Shown here in pieces: positions 47,119-56,367 of a DNA stretch of 64,000 nt. The position numbers were made by a program, and so were the translations under genes. Within the stretch, counting starts at the first letter, position 1; every line of letters starts with the position of its first letter. Origin of the DNA: Oscillospiraceae bacterium (GTDB lineage Bacteria; Bacillota; Clostridia; Oscillospirales; Oscillospiraceae); contig WRMH01000003.1 in assembly GCA_009777235.1 (NCBI GenBank), positions 123,690 through 187,689 on the forward strand. Direction: 5' to 3'. The notes under the pieces are model-generated. The model did no database searches. It was not told the DNA's origin and was given only the letters and a program-made list of their open reading frames with translations.

Positions 47119-49008
47119 GTGGATAAACAATTAAATATCACGCCGGGCGTCACGCTCGGCTCTCTTTTTGACGGCATAGGTGGATTCCCTTATGCCGCTT
47201 CTTTTTTTGGCATAAAACCGCTGTGGGCAAGCGAAATCATGCCACAGGCTATCTCTGTCACACAGCGGCATTTCCCGGACATGGAACACGTTGGCGATCT
47301 GACCGCGCTTCGCGGCGATAAGCTGCCGCCTGTGGATGTCATCACCTTCGGATCGCCCTGTCAAGACCTTTCAGTCGCGGGTAAACGCGCCGGTCTTGAC
47401 GGCGAACGGAGCGGCCTGTTCGCGGAAGCTATACGAATAATTAATGAAATGAGGTATGCGACACATGGAATCTACCCCCGGTACGCAATATGGGAAAACG
47501 TCCCCGGCGCCCTATCCAGCGGCTCCGGTCTTGACTATAAAGCCGTGCTTGAATCGTTCACAAAAACCGAAGTTCCAATTCCTCGATCTAACCGCTGGGC
47601 AAACGCCGGAATGGTGCGAGGGTATGGATTTGACATCGCTTGGTGCGTGTACAACGCCCAATATTTCGGAGTGCCACAGCGACGCAGGCGAATCTTTCTT
47701 GTCTGCGATTTTGGAGGCGGGTGCGCCGGCGAAATACTCTTTGTCCCCAAAAGCCTGTCAGGGTATTTTACGGCGTGCCGAGCGCAGGGGCAAGGCGTTG
47801 CCGCCGATGCTGAAAGAGGCGTTGGAGGCACAAGCCTATCCGCAAACATAAAAGACACCGCCGCAACGATTTTCGCCGGCTACGGCAACCACTGGAACGG
47901 CAACGCCGGCGCGTATGACGGAGGCAATTTCGCCCTGTCGCCCACACCTAACTGCCTGACGCCGTGGGATACCCAGCAGTCACGGGTCTTTACCGAAGAC
48001 GGTTTATCGCCGACACTGGCGGGCGCGGACGGCGGCGGCGGACGCAACCCCGGTGGGCTGGTGTTTCAGGAGGCGGACGCGAAGACAGCCGCGTTTATGG
48101 GCGATTCTTCGGCTTCTTCTTTCGGTATTGAATACATGGAAGAAGCGTCGCCTACATTAAAACCGCGACTCAGCGGTACGCCGTGTTTGTGCGAACCGAA
48201 GGCCGCTGTTTTCTTAGGTGGCGCAGGGGCGAAAGCTCGGAGCATCGGGTACAGCGAAACAACCTTGCCGACGCTGAAAGGCGAACCATGCGGCTTTTCA
48301 TCGCCCTGCGTATGTGAGCCGAATATCGCACGGACGCTTACGGCGCGCGGCGACGGCAGTCCGAACATAGACGGCGGGCCGAACATCGTCGCAGTAGGCG
48401 TGGCGCAGAACCAAGCCGGCGACGTCAACGTATCCGATACCGCCTACTCTCTTTCCACCAACGGCAACGCCACGGGCCGCAACGCGCCATTGGTAGCGCA
48501 TCCCGCTGTTTGCGGAACGCTCATGGCTTCCGGCGCGGGGATGTCGCGTCCGGCTGGAATGGCAAGCGAGACTGATTTATGCGTGGCTTACTGTTTACAA
48601 GGCAACATGATCGGACGGCAAGACCACAACGGGCCGAGGGGCGGCGGCGTCAAGGAGGATTTGAGCTTCACCCTGACCTCTACCGACGTAGCGGCTGTGA
48701 CCGCCGTGGACTGCCGCAACCTCTGCGAAACGGAAGAGGTCAGCGGCACGCTTCAAGCTAAAGCACAGGGCTACTCTTTGAATTATCAAAACCCGGTGCG
48801 ATCCGGCTACATCGTGCGGCGGCTCCTGCCGGTCGAATGCGAACGGCTTCAAGGCTACCCGGATAATTGGACGAAGTCCGGCCATGACAGGAAGGAAATC
48901 AGCGACACCCGGCGTTATCAGATGCTTGGAAACTCGGTCGCCGTACCATGCGTGGCCTACATCATGCTGGGCATAATTGAACAATTTTACAGGGAGGAGG
49001 ATGCCTGA
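47119..49008 (+). CDS. DNA (cytosine-5) methyltransferase
   Basis: This 629-residue enzyme makes 5-methylcytosine. The ordered motifs are I (GSLFDGIGGFPYAA), IV with catalytic Cys81 (FGSPCQDLSVAG), VI (AIWENVPGAL), VIII (QRRRRIFLVCDF) and IX-X (RRLLPVECERLQGYPDNW and MLGNSVAVPC). It is much longer than the usual 330-450 residues because of a Gly-rich insert of about 300 residues before motif IX, built of loosely repeated SPTL-type blocks. It starts at a GTG after GAGAGGAG/AAAGG. It is an orphan, the third ICE methylase, and its product could be a target of McrBC-type enzymes. Confidence 0.92.
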   Translation: MDKQLNITPGVTLGSLFDGIGGFPYAASFFGIKPLWASEIMPQAISVTQRHFPDMEHVGDLTALRGDKLPPVDVITFGSPCQDLSVAGKRAGLDGERSGLFAEAIRIINEMRYATHGIYPRYAIWENVPGALSSGSGLDYKAVLESFTKTEVPIPRSNRWANAGMVRGYGFDIAWCVYNAQYFGVPQRRRRIFLVCDFGGGCAGEILFVPKSLSGYFTACRAQGQGVAADAERGVGGTSLSANIKDTAATIFAGYGNHWNGNAGAYDGGNFALSPTPNCLTPWDTQQSRVFTEDGLSPTLAGADGGGGRNPGGLVFQEADAKTAAFMGDSSASSFGIEYMEEASPTLKPRLSGTPCLCEPKAAVFLGGAGAKARSIGYSETTLPTLKGEPCGFSSPCVCEPNIARTLTARGDGSPNIDGGPNIVAVGVAQNQAGDVNVSDTAYSLSTNGNATGRNAPLVAHPAVCGTLMASGAGMSRPAGMASETDLCVAYCLQGNMIGRQDHNGPRGGGVKEDLSFTLTSTDVAAVTAVDCRNLCETEEVSGTLQAKAQGYSLNYQNPVRSGYIVRRLLPVECERLQGYPDNWTKSGHDRKEISDTRRYQMLGNSVAVPCVAYIMLGIIEQFYREEDA

Positions 49009-49415
49009 TGGCCTATGTACCCGTACCGAAAGACCTCACAAAAATCAAGACGAAGGTCGCGTTAAACCTCACAAAACGCCAGCTTATTTGCTTCTCCCTC
49101 GCCGCTGTTGTCGGAATACCGACGTATCTGCTGGCGCGGGGCATGATCGGGAACAGCGCGGCGGTGCTTGTGATGATTGGGCTGATGCTGCCCTTTTTCT
49201 TTTTGGCTATGTTTGAGCGGGACGGTCAACCTGCCGAAAAAGTCATCCGCAATTATATCCGCGCAAAGCTCTGGCCGGGCACACGCCCATATATAACAGA
49301 AAACCTATATAAATACTTGGACGAGGAGGGAAAAACCATTGCAACCCAAAACAAGACAGCAACAACAGCAACAGCGGCGTCTGCAAAAAAGCATCGAAGC
49401 GGCAAAAGAAAATAA
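49008..49415 (+). CDS. prgI: PrgI-family conjugation protein (VirB3-like)
   Basis: The 135-residue protein has two adjacent membrane helices (about 25-45 and 48-68) after a short charged start (PVPKDLTKIKTKVALNLTKR), the PrgI pattern. PrgI is thought to take the place of VirB3 beside the VirB4 ATPase. Its ATG overlaps the methyltransferase stop. Its basic 3' end overlaps the virB4 start by 77 bases. Confidence 0.9.
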   Translation: MAYVPVPKDLTKIKTKVALNLTKRQLICFSLAAVVGIPTYLLARGMIGNSAAVLVMIGLMLPFFFLAMFERDGQPAEKVIRNYIRAKLWPGTRPYITENLYKYLDEEGKTIATQNKTATTATAASAKKHRSGKRK

Positions 49416-51849
49416 AGCCGACTTGCGGAGTATGCCGGCAAAGGGTTCGCTGACGGGTAGTAAAACGCCCCCGAAAGCCCCGCCAACGAAGGGTGGCATG
49501 AAAGCGGCGGTCAAGACGAAAGCGTTTGGACGCGCCGATGCGCCGCGTTCGGCACAGCAGACCATTCCATACCGCGAGATGTTCCGAGACGGCGTCTGCC
49601 GCGTCAACGACAGGCTCTTTACCAAGACCATCATGTTTTCGGATATCAACTATCAATTAGCGCAGAACGAGGACAAGAGCGCCATTTTCGAAGCGTACTG
49701 CGACTTCCTCAACTACTTCGACGCATCCATCACCGTGCAGCTTACCTTCGTCAACAAGCGTGTGGACATCGCGGAGTTCCAGCAATCCATTGATATCCCT
49801 GACAACGATGACAACTTCAACAGCATCCGGCGTGAATACGCTGAAATGCTCAAAAGCCAGCTTGCGAGGGGCAACAACGGTTTAGTCAAGGCGAAATACA
49901 TCACCTTCGGCATCGAGGCCGCATCGTTCAAAGAGGCCAAGCCGCGCCTTGAGCGCGTCGAGATCGACATCCTCAACAACTTCAAAAATCTCGGCGTGGC
50001 GGCGCGTCCGCTGACCGGAGCGGAACGGCTGGAAGTCCTGCACGATCAGCTTCACCCGGACGGCACGGAAAAGCTGCGGTTTAATTGGAGCGACATACCC
50101 AAAACTGGGCTTTCCACAAAAGACTACATCGCTCCCACCGGCTTTGATTTCCGGGACGGGCGCTCGTTTCGCGTGGGGGCTACCTACGGCGCGGTCAGCT
50201 TTTTGCAAATACTGGCGCCGGAGCTTACCGACAGAATGCTTGCCGACTTCCTTGATCTCAATACCGCCGTCACGGTCAATATGCACATTCAAAGTATCGA
50301 CCAGACCGAGGCGATCAAGACGGTCAAGCGCAAGCTGTCCGACCTCGACAAAATGCGGATTGAGGAGCAGAAGAAGGCGGTTCGAAGCGGGTATGATATG
50401 GATGTGTTGCCGCCCGATCTTGTCACCTACGGCAAGGAGGCGCAGACGCTTCTCAATGATTTGCAATCACGCAACGAGCGGATGTTCCTCGTCACGGTGC
50501 TGGTGGTGAACACGGCCAAGAAAAAGCAGAAGCTGGAGAATGACATCTTCGCTGCGGCGGGCATCGCGCAAAAATACAACTGCGCGCTCAAACGCTTGGA
50601 CTGGCAGCAGGAGCAGGGCTTCATGTCCTCTCTCGCGCTGGGGACAAATCAGATTGAAATACAGCGGGGACTCACAACGAGTTCAACCGCTATTTTTGTA
50701 CCCTTCACTACTTGCGAATTGTTCATGGACGGTGAGGCGTTATACTACGGACTCAACGCTTTGAGCAACAACCTTATTATGGCGGATCGCAAGCGTCTTA
50801 AAAACCCGAACGGCCTTTTCTTGGGTACGCCCGGTTCGGGTAAATCTTTCTCGGCAAAGCGCGAAATCGTCAACGTGTTCCTGATGACGGGCGACGATAT
50901 CATCATATCAGATCCCGAAGGCGAGTATCACCCCATCGTGCGGCGGTTGGGCGGTCAGGTCATCAAGCTCTCGCCGGTGTCCACGCAGTATGTGAACCCG
51001 ATGGATATTAACCCGGACTATTCGGACGACGAAGACCCCCTGACACTCAAAAGCGACTTTATCCTATCCCTCTGCGAACTCATCGTGGGCGGCAAAGAGG
51101 GGCTTGCCCCAGTGGAAAAAACCATCATCGACCGCTGCGTGCGGCTGGTCTACCGGGACTACCTTGCAGACCCCGACCCGTCGCGGATGCCTGTGCTGGA
51201 GGACTTATACAATCTTCTTCGCAATCAGGTCGAGCCGGAGGCGCAGCATCTTGCCACATCGCTGGAGATTTACGTCACGGGGTCGCTCAACGTGTTCAAC
51301 CACCGCACCAACGTCGATATCGGCAACAGGCTCGTATGCTTCGATATAAAAGAGCTTGGCAAGGGCCTGAAAAAGATCGCTATGCTCATCCTTCAAGACG
51401 CGGTTTGGAACAGGGTCACGGTAAACCGGGCGGCGCGCAAGACCACTTGGTTCTATATCGACGAGATGCATTTGCTTCTCAAAGAAGAGCAGACCGCCGC
51501 CTACACGGTGGAGATTTGGAAACGCTTCCGAAAATGGGGCGGAGTTCCCAGCGGATTAACGCAAAACGTGAAGGATTTGCTGGCTTCGAGGGAGATCGAA
51601 AACATACTGGAAAACAGCGACTTCATCTATATGCTCAACCAAGCCGGGGGCGACAGGCAGATACTCGCAAAACAACTCGGCATCTCGCCGCACCAGTTAT
51701 CCTACGTGACCCACTCCAATGCCGGAGAGGGTCTTTTATTTTACGGCGATGTCATCATCCCCTTCACCGACCGTTTCCCGAAGGATACGGAGCTTTATTC
51801 ATTACTAACCACGCGCCCCTCAGAATCCGTGACGGAGGCCGAAAAATAA
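49339..51849 (+). CDS. virB4: VirB4-type conjugation ATPase
   Basis: This 836-residue motor energises the transfer channel. After a Gln-rich start come the VirB4 N-terminal domain and the motor with P-loop GTPGSGKSFSAKRE (Lys502) and IISDPEGEYHPIVRRL. Walker B follows in TTWFYIDEMHLLL, then GLTQNVKDLLASREIENILE. It begins at a TTG preceded by GAGGAGGG, inside prgI and in another frame. Length and motifs match clostridial VirB4. Confidence 0.95.
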   Translation: MQPKTRQQQQQQRRLQKSIEAAKENKADLRSMPAKGSLTGSKTPPKAPPTKGGMKAAVKTKAFGRADAPRSAQQTIPYREMFRDGVCRVNDRLFTKTIMFSDINYQLAQNEDKSAIFEAYCDFLNYFDASITVQLTFVNKRVDIAEFQQSIDIPDNDDNFNSIRREYAEMLKSQLARGNNGLVKAKYITFGIEAASFKEAKPRLERVEIDILNNFKNLGVAARPLTGAERLEVLHDQLHPDGTEKLRFNWSDIPKTGLSTKDYIAPTGFDFRDGRSFRVGATYGAVSFLQILAPELTDRMLADFLDLNTAVTVNMHIQSIDQTEAIKTVKRKLSDLDKMRIEEQKKAVRSGYDMDVLPPDLVTYGKEAQTLLNDLQSRNERMFLVTVLVVNTAKKKQKLENDIFAAAGIAQKYNCALKRLDWQQEQGFMSSLALGTNQIEIQRGLTTSSTAIFVPFTTCELFMDGEALYYGLNALSNNLIMADRKRLKNPNGLFLGTPGSGKSFSAKREIVNVFLMTGDDIIISDPEGEYHPIVRRLGGQVIKLSPVSTQYVNPMDINPDYSDDEDPLTLKSDFILSLCELIVGGKEGLAPVEKTIIDRCVRLVYRDYLADPDPSRMPVLEDLYNLLRNQVEPEAQHLATSLEIYVTGSLNVFNHRTNVDIGNRLVCFDIKELGKGLKKIAMLILQDAVWNRVTVNRAARKTTWFYIDEMHLLLKEEQTAAYTVEIWKRFRKWGGVPSGLTQNVKDLLASREIENILENSDFIYMLNQAGGDRQILAKQLGISPHQLSYVTHSNAGEGLLFYGDVIIPFTDRFPKDTELYSLLTTRPSESVTEAEK

Positions 51850-51888
51850 CGATTTTTCATCAAAAAAACAACAGGCAGGTGATAAAAA

Positions 51889-52692
51889 ATGCCAAGAACC
51901 AAAAGCGCGGCGCTGATGGACGACCCTAACGTCAAGGAGCTTCTGTCCATATTGAAAGACAGCGGGCGCTCCCCCCGTGAACTGCTGGACGTCATCGGCT
52001 CGGTGACACGGATGGAGCAGGAGTTGAGCGCGGCTCTGAAAGGGCTGAATGCCATACAGGGTGAGCTTTCCACCATGCGCGAGGAACGGGATCACCCGGT
52101 TAAGACGATGCTGGAGAAGACCTCGCGGTCGCTGACGGCTACGGTCAAGGGGCTTTTCGCCCGTATCAAAGCAATCAAGGACGGAATCGTGAACGGCTGC
52201 AAACGCGCCGTGGCCGCGTTCCGTGACACGGGCGCCGTCGCGCTGAACAACCTCGCGCAGTATTTCGACATAAAGCAGAATCTGCTCGACCAGCGTGACG
52301 ACTTAAACGCCGCCATTGAACAGACACGGAAGTCCATCGGAAAAATCGAAGCCGCCGCCGAACAGTATCACACGGCGGGGCGGGCGATCCGCAACATCGG
52401 GCGCGCCATGCGCGGCGAGGCACCCATCCCCGACGTCAAACCCAACGGCAAGCTGGCGCGGCTGCTCGAATCGCCCTTTGCCGCGCAGATGAACCATCTG
52501 AGGGATTCCCTGCGGAGCGTCAACAAATCCCTCGCTCGGCTCGACAAGTTGGAGAAAGCGGCGACGAAAGCGGCCGAAGCCGAGAGACCGTCCACCCGCG
52601 AAACCATGCAACGGTTACAAAAACAGCTTGACACGGAACGGGAGGACGCGCCTTCACGCGCAAAAACCAAACTCAAAGAGGCTGAAATATAG
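51889..52692 (+). CDS. Coiled-coil ICE protein (DUF6674-like)
   Basis: The 267-residue protein is largely helical, with heptad-like segments (VTRMEQELSAALKGLNAIQG; QNLLDQRDDLNAAIEQTRKS). Its place between VirB4 and the CD1108-like hydrolase, and its start (ALMDDPNVKELLSILKDSG), fit a protein often seen at this spot in clostridial ICEs. The C-terminus includes RPSTRETMQRLQKQ and a charged end, recalling the tail of other ICE proteins but without GPEL. It might act as an assembly or regulatory factor. Confidence 0.65.
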   Translation: MPRTKSAALMDDPNVKELLSILKDSGRSPRELLDVIGSVTRMEQELSAALKGLNAIQGELSTMREERDHPVKTMLEKTSRSLTATVKGLFARIKAIKDGIVNGCKRAVAAFRDTGAVALNNLAQYFDIKQNLLDQRDDLNAAIEQTRKSIGKIEAAAEQYHTAGRAIRNIGRAMRGEAPIPDVKPNGKLARLLESPFAAQMNHLRDSLRSVNKSLARLDKLEKAATKAAEAERPSTRETMQRLQKQLDTEREDAPSRAKTKLKEAEI

Positions 52693-52764
52693 CCGAGTAT
52701 CAGGCGGGAGCGGCGTTCGTTCCCGCCTGTCGCATTTTACATGGAATAGAGGTGAGAGAAAGCA

Positions 52765-55700
52765 TTGTCACGAGAACATGATAACCGTCCGCGCAAATCA
52801 ACGGCGGGGCGGAAAACAACGGACGGCATGGAGCAGCGCAGCGAGAACCTCGGCGATACAGGGCGCGGGCAGTTCAATCTTCGCACGGAACAGCGAACAA
52901 AGCAAAAAGCTCCGGCTCAGTCAGCACCGCCGTCAGAACGGGCGGAGGATATTCAAAACCTACAGCCGGACGCTGGCATTTTCGGCGATGTTTCTGTACC
53001 CGAAACCCGCCATGCAACACACACCGAGGAGCGGGGATTTCAATTACAACAGGATCGGAGCGCGCCACACGAAGCACCTAAATCCGTCCGCGAGACCATC
53101 GCCCGGCATAATCAAACACAGGCGCGGAAATTTACCGAACACGCGGCAAAAGATGAACACGCCGCGGATGTAATCGCCGATCCGCTGCGGGACTCCGGCG
53201 ATACCGCTTTTGTTGAGACGGAGAATAAGCCGTCTTTCGTGGAAAGCTCGGCACCGCAGCGTAAATCCAATCCAAACCGCCGTCGCGCCGATGTGCAAAG
53301 GCGGGACACAGAAACCGTACAGCCGGAAGCGGAGCAACCTCGTCAGCCTGCCGGGGATGGCGGCGATGGCCGGCTCAATCATGATTCAACCCACCGCCAA
53401 CACTTTGAGGAACAGAAACCCGGAAAATTAAACACGGGCGGTCATGCAAGGCTTATGGAATCCGCGCCGAGAGACACGGCGGCATCTGAAACATCCGGTG
53501 CGGCTGATCGGCTAAAACGCGGCTCCGCTTACCAGCGGCGTTTTGAGGAACACCGTGCGGAAAAGCTGGATATGACGCAAAATACGGACGCGCCACCCGC
53601 CGAACCTATAAGGGACGCGGAACGGCAGACAGAACACCCCCCAGCACCGGAACAGCAACCGCGGGACGTTATAACGGATGAGCGCCCACCCGTGAGGGAT
53701 ATACCGTTGTCGCACGAAAAGACTCGGCGTTCCGCACCGAATCGTCCGGGCCGGCTCATTCATGACAGGGCGCCAACCGCGCCGAAGGAATCGAAGAAGC
53801 GCCAGCCCACCTCACCGGACACAGTTGCGTATATCCCACCCGGCACGGAAACAAAACAGGAAACCGTGACCGATCCCCCCGCTGTTTCAAGCACGGCGCA
53901 ACAAAAATTACCCGAATCGCCTAACTCGGCATCCGAACCGCCCAAAGCGCCGCCTGATCGCGGCGCCGAGCGGAGCGGCACAAAGAAACCGGGCAAGCTG
54001 CGGTTTGATGAAGGCGAAACCGTGTCGCCGCCCGATAAACCGAAGCGCGGGAAACTTGAAAAAGCACAGCATAAAGCGGAGCGGTCGGGCGAGAAGCTGA
54101 AAAAGGCGCAATCAAAGCTGCCTACAAAGCGGAAACTCACAACCCGCCCGGCTTTCGATGAAAAGAAAGGCAAGCCCAAACCCAAACTCCACTTTGAGAA
54201 GGAAGTCAAAACCCAGCATCAGCACCTAAAAGGGCCGCTGGTCACACGCCCTGTCAAAGCGGCGGCGAGAAGCTCCACGCGCCTTGTACACTCAAAGGTC
54301 TTTGAGGCGGAGCATGAAAATGTCGGCTTGAAAGCCGCGCACCGCGCCGAGATGCTTGCCGAGGGCGGTTTGCGGACGGTCTATCGTTTGCATAAAACCG
54401 CGCCCTACCGCAAGATTGAGAAGCTGGGGCGCAGAACCACCAAACTCAACATGAAGGCTTCCTACCAACAGACTCTGCGTGACAACCCCAAGCTAAAGGG
54501 CAATCCTATCGCGCGCATGATGCAGAAGCGAAAAATCAAGCGGCAGTACGCGAAGGCGGCGCGGGACGCTAAAAAAGCGGGCAAAAACCTGAAAAGGTCA
54601 AGCGACGTTCTGACAAAGATCGGTCAGGCGATTGGACGCTTCGTTGCGCGGCATCCGCTGCTGTTTGCAATCGTCGGCGGTATATTCCTGCTGGTCGTCA
54701 TCATATCGGCGCTGTTCACATCCTGTTCCAGTATGGGTTCCGGTATTGGCGGCGCGATCACCGCTGCGAGCTATCTCGCGCAGGACGCGGACGCTGACAG
54801 CGCGGAGCTTTATTACACCGAATGGGAAACGGATTTATTACTGCAAATCAACAGAACGGAGAGCGATTATTCCGGCTACGATGAATATCGGTATCAGGCG
54901 GACAATATCGGCCATAACCCCTATGAGCTAATGGCTTTCCTGACCGCCGTCTACCAAGAGTTCACATATTCCGGCGTTGAGGCTGTTCTGCGGCAAATAT
55001 TCGCCGAGCAGTATCAGCTAACCTTTACGCCGAGCGTGGAAACGCGCTATACCGATGGCGAAGAACCGGAACCTTATGACTGGCACGTTATGACCGTTAC
55101 CCTGACATCGCGCCCGTTTACCGTGGTTATAACCCCGCGCATGAATACGGAACAGCGGCAGCATTACGAGATTCTCATGCGGAGCAAGGGCAATCGCCAA
55201 TATGCCGGAAGCCCGTTTGAGTTCAATTGGCTTCCCTACGTTTCCAGTTATTACGGCTACCGTGTACACCCGATATCCGGCGCGAAGGATTACCACAAGG
55301 GCATTGACGTCGCTATTCCCACCGGCACGGATATCCGCGCCGCTCATGACGGCACGGTCTATATCGGCAATGACCCCAGCGGCTTCGGACTCTATATTAC
55401 CCTGACCGGCGCCGACGGTCTTGTCACCAACTACGCGCATCTCGACAGCACCGTCGCCGTAAACGGGCAGACGGTAACAGCCGGGGATGTTATCGCAAAA
55501 TCCGGCAACAGCGGGAGCAGCACGGGGCCGCATTTGCATTTTGAGATTATAAAAGACGGTCAGTATCTCAATCCCCTCTATTTTTCATTAACCAACGATA
55601 CAGGCTCGTTTCCGGTCTACGGTACCCCCGGCGCACCGATGGGCGACGGTAGTTTTGCCGCCCTGCTCGCGGTTGCCGAGGCACAGCTCGGAAAGCCTTA

Positions 55701-56025
55701 CGTGTGGGGTGCTGCCGGGCCGAACAGCTTTGACTGCAGCGGATTCACCAGTTATGTGTTAAACACCAGCGGTGTGACGAACATAGGCCGGCAGACGGCG
55801 CAGGGGTTATATAACATGTGCGTACCGATTCCGCAGAGCGCGCTTGAGCCGGGAGACTTGGTTTTTCTGACGGGTACCTACTCGGCGGCGCATCCGGTCA
55901 CCCATGTGGGTATCTATATCGGCGGCGGAACAATTATCCATGCCGGCAATCCGGTTGGATACGCGCAGCTAAACTCAACTTACTGGCAGTCGCATTACTA
56001 CGCCGCGGGGCGTATAGCAACTTAA
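52765..56025 (+). CDS. CD1108-like peptidoglycan hydrolase with M23 and NlpC/P60 domains
   Basis: This 1086-residue protein opens holes in the wall for the transfer channel. Residues 1-620 are disordered, cytoplasmic and charged, with repeated short motifs (PGKLNTG, PGRLIHD, PGKLRFDEG, KPKLHFEKE) and two FEE-KL blocks. One membrane helix (about 629-655) follows. The outside part has a LytM/M23 endopeptidase (HKGID with His844 and Asp848; HLHF with His923/His925) and an NlpC/P60 domain (Cys991 in FDCSGF, His1047 in VTHVGIYI). Both catalytic sites look intact. It starts at a TTG after GAGGTGAGAG. KSVRETIARHNQTQ near residue 108 resembles the tail motif. Confidence 0.9.
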   Translation: MSREHDNRPRKSTAGRKTTDGMEQRSENLGDTGRGQFNLRTEQRTKQKAPAQSAPPSERAEDIQNLQPDAGIFGDVSVPETRHATHTEERGFQLQQDRSAPHEAPKSVRETIARHNQTQARKFTEHAAKDEHAADVIADPLRDSGDTAFVETENKPSFVESSAPQRKSNPNRRRADVQRRDTETVQPEAEQPRQPAGDGGDGRLNHDSTHRQHFEEQKPGKLNTGGHARLMESAPRDTAASETSGAADRLKRGSAYQRRFEEHRAEKLDMTQNTDAPPAEPIRDAERQTEHPPAPEQQPRDVITDERPPVRDIPLSHEKTRRSAPNRPGRLIHDRAPTAPKESKKRQPTSPDTVAYIPPGTETKQETVTDPPAVSSTAQQKLPESPNSASEPPKAPPDRGAERSGTKKPGKLRFDEGETVSPPDKPKRGKLEKAQHKAERSGEKLKKAQSKLPTKRKLTTRPAFDEKKGKPKPKLHFEKEVKTQHQHLKGPLVTRPVKAAARSSTRLVHSKVFEAEHENVGLKAAHRAEMLAEGGLRTVYRLHKTAPYRKIEKLGRRTTKLNMKASYQQTLRDNPKLKGNPIARMMQKRKIKRQYAKAARDAKKAGKNLKRSSDVLTKIGQAIGRFVARHPLLFAIVGGIFLLVVIISALFTSCSSMGSGIGGAITAASYLAQDADADSAELYYTEWETDLLLQINRTESDYSGYDEYRYQADNIGHNPYELMAFLTAVYQEFTYSGVEAVLRQIFAEQYQLTFTPSVETRYTDGEEPEPYDWHVMTVTLTSRPFTVVITPRMNTEQRQHYEILMRSKGNRQYAGSPFEFNWLPYVSSYYGYRVHPISGAKDYHKGIDVAIPTGTDIRAAHDGTVYIGNDPSGFGLYITLTGADGLVTNYAHLDSTVAVNGQTVTAGDVIAKSGNSGSSTGPHLHFEIIKDGQYLNPLYFSLTNDTGSFPVYGTPGAPMGDGSFAALLAVAEAQLGKPYVWGAAGPNSFDCSGFTSYVLNTSGVTNIGRQTAQGLYNMCVPIPQSALEPGDLVFLTGTYSAAHPVTHVGIYIGGGTIIHAGNPVGYAQLNSTYWQSHYYAAGRIAT

Positions 56026-56043
56026 ACACGGGAGGTTTTGCGT

Positions 56044-56367
56044 ATGAACCAACGCATCCAAAAAATCGACAACGAAATTGAACGGACAAAGGCGAAGATC
56101 GCGGAGCTTCAGGCGCTTCTGCCGGAGCTTGAACGCAAAAAGACCGAAATGGAAAACAACGAGGTTTTGCGTTTGCTGCGCTCGGCCAATATCGCGCCCG
56201 GTGAGGTCGCCGCTTTCGTTGAGTCAATCAAAAACAACCGGCCGGACAGCCGGACAAATAATTTATCAGCGGCAGCGTCAATCCATCGTCCTGCGCCCGC
56301 AGACGCGATTGTCACCGGCGACACGCCGGCCGCGAGACAGGAGGTTATCAAAAATGACGAGGAATAA
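56044..56367 (+). CDS. DUF4315 family protein
   Basis: This 107-residue protein has a leading coiled coil (RIQKIDNEIERTKAKIAELQ, then ALLPELERKKTEMEN) and a short conserved part (LRLLRSANIAPGEVAAFVES), as in DUF4315 proteins that sit between CD1108 and DUF4366 genes. The role in transfer is unknown. GGGAGG fits the ATG at 56044 better than the in-frame TTG two codons upstream. Its end overlaps the next gene by 14 bases. Confidence 0.85.
   Translation: MNQRIQKIDNEIERTKAKIAELQALLPELERKKTEMENNEVLRLLRSANIAPGEVAAFVESIKNNRPDSRTNNLSAAASIHRPAPADAIVTGDTPAARQEVIKNDEE

Noticed and set aside
47456..47851. A 131-codon plus-strand frame inside the cytosine methyltransferase gene
   Set aside because: It lies wholly inside motif-bearing coding sequence in another frame.
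52628..53173. A 181-codon plus-strand frame spanning the end of the coiled-coil gene and the start of the CD1108-like gene
   Set aside because: It overlaps two better supported genes in other frames and has no ribosome site.
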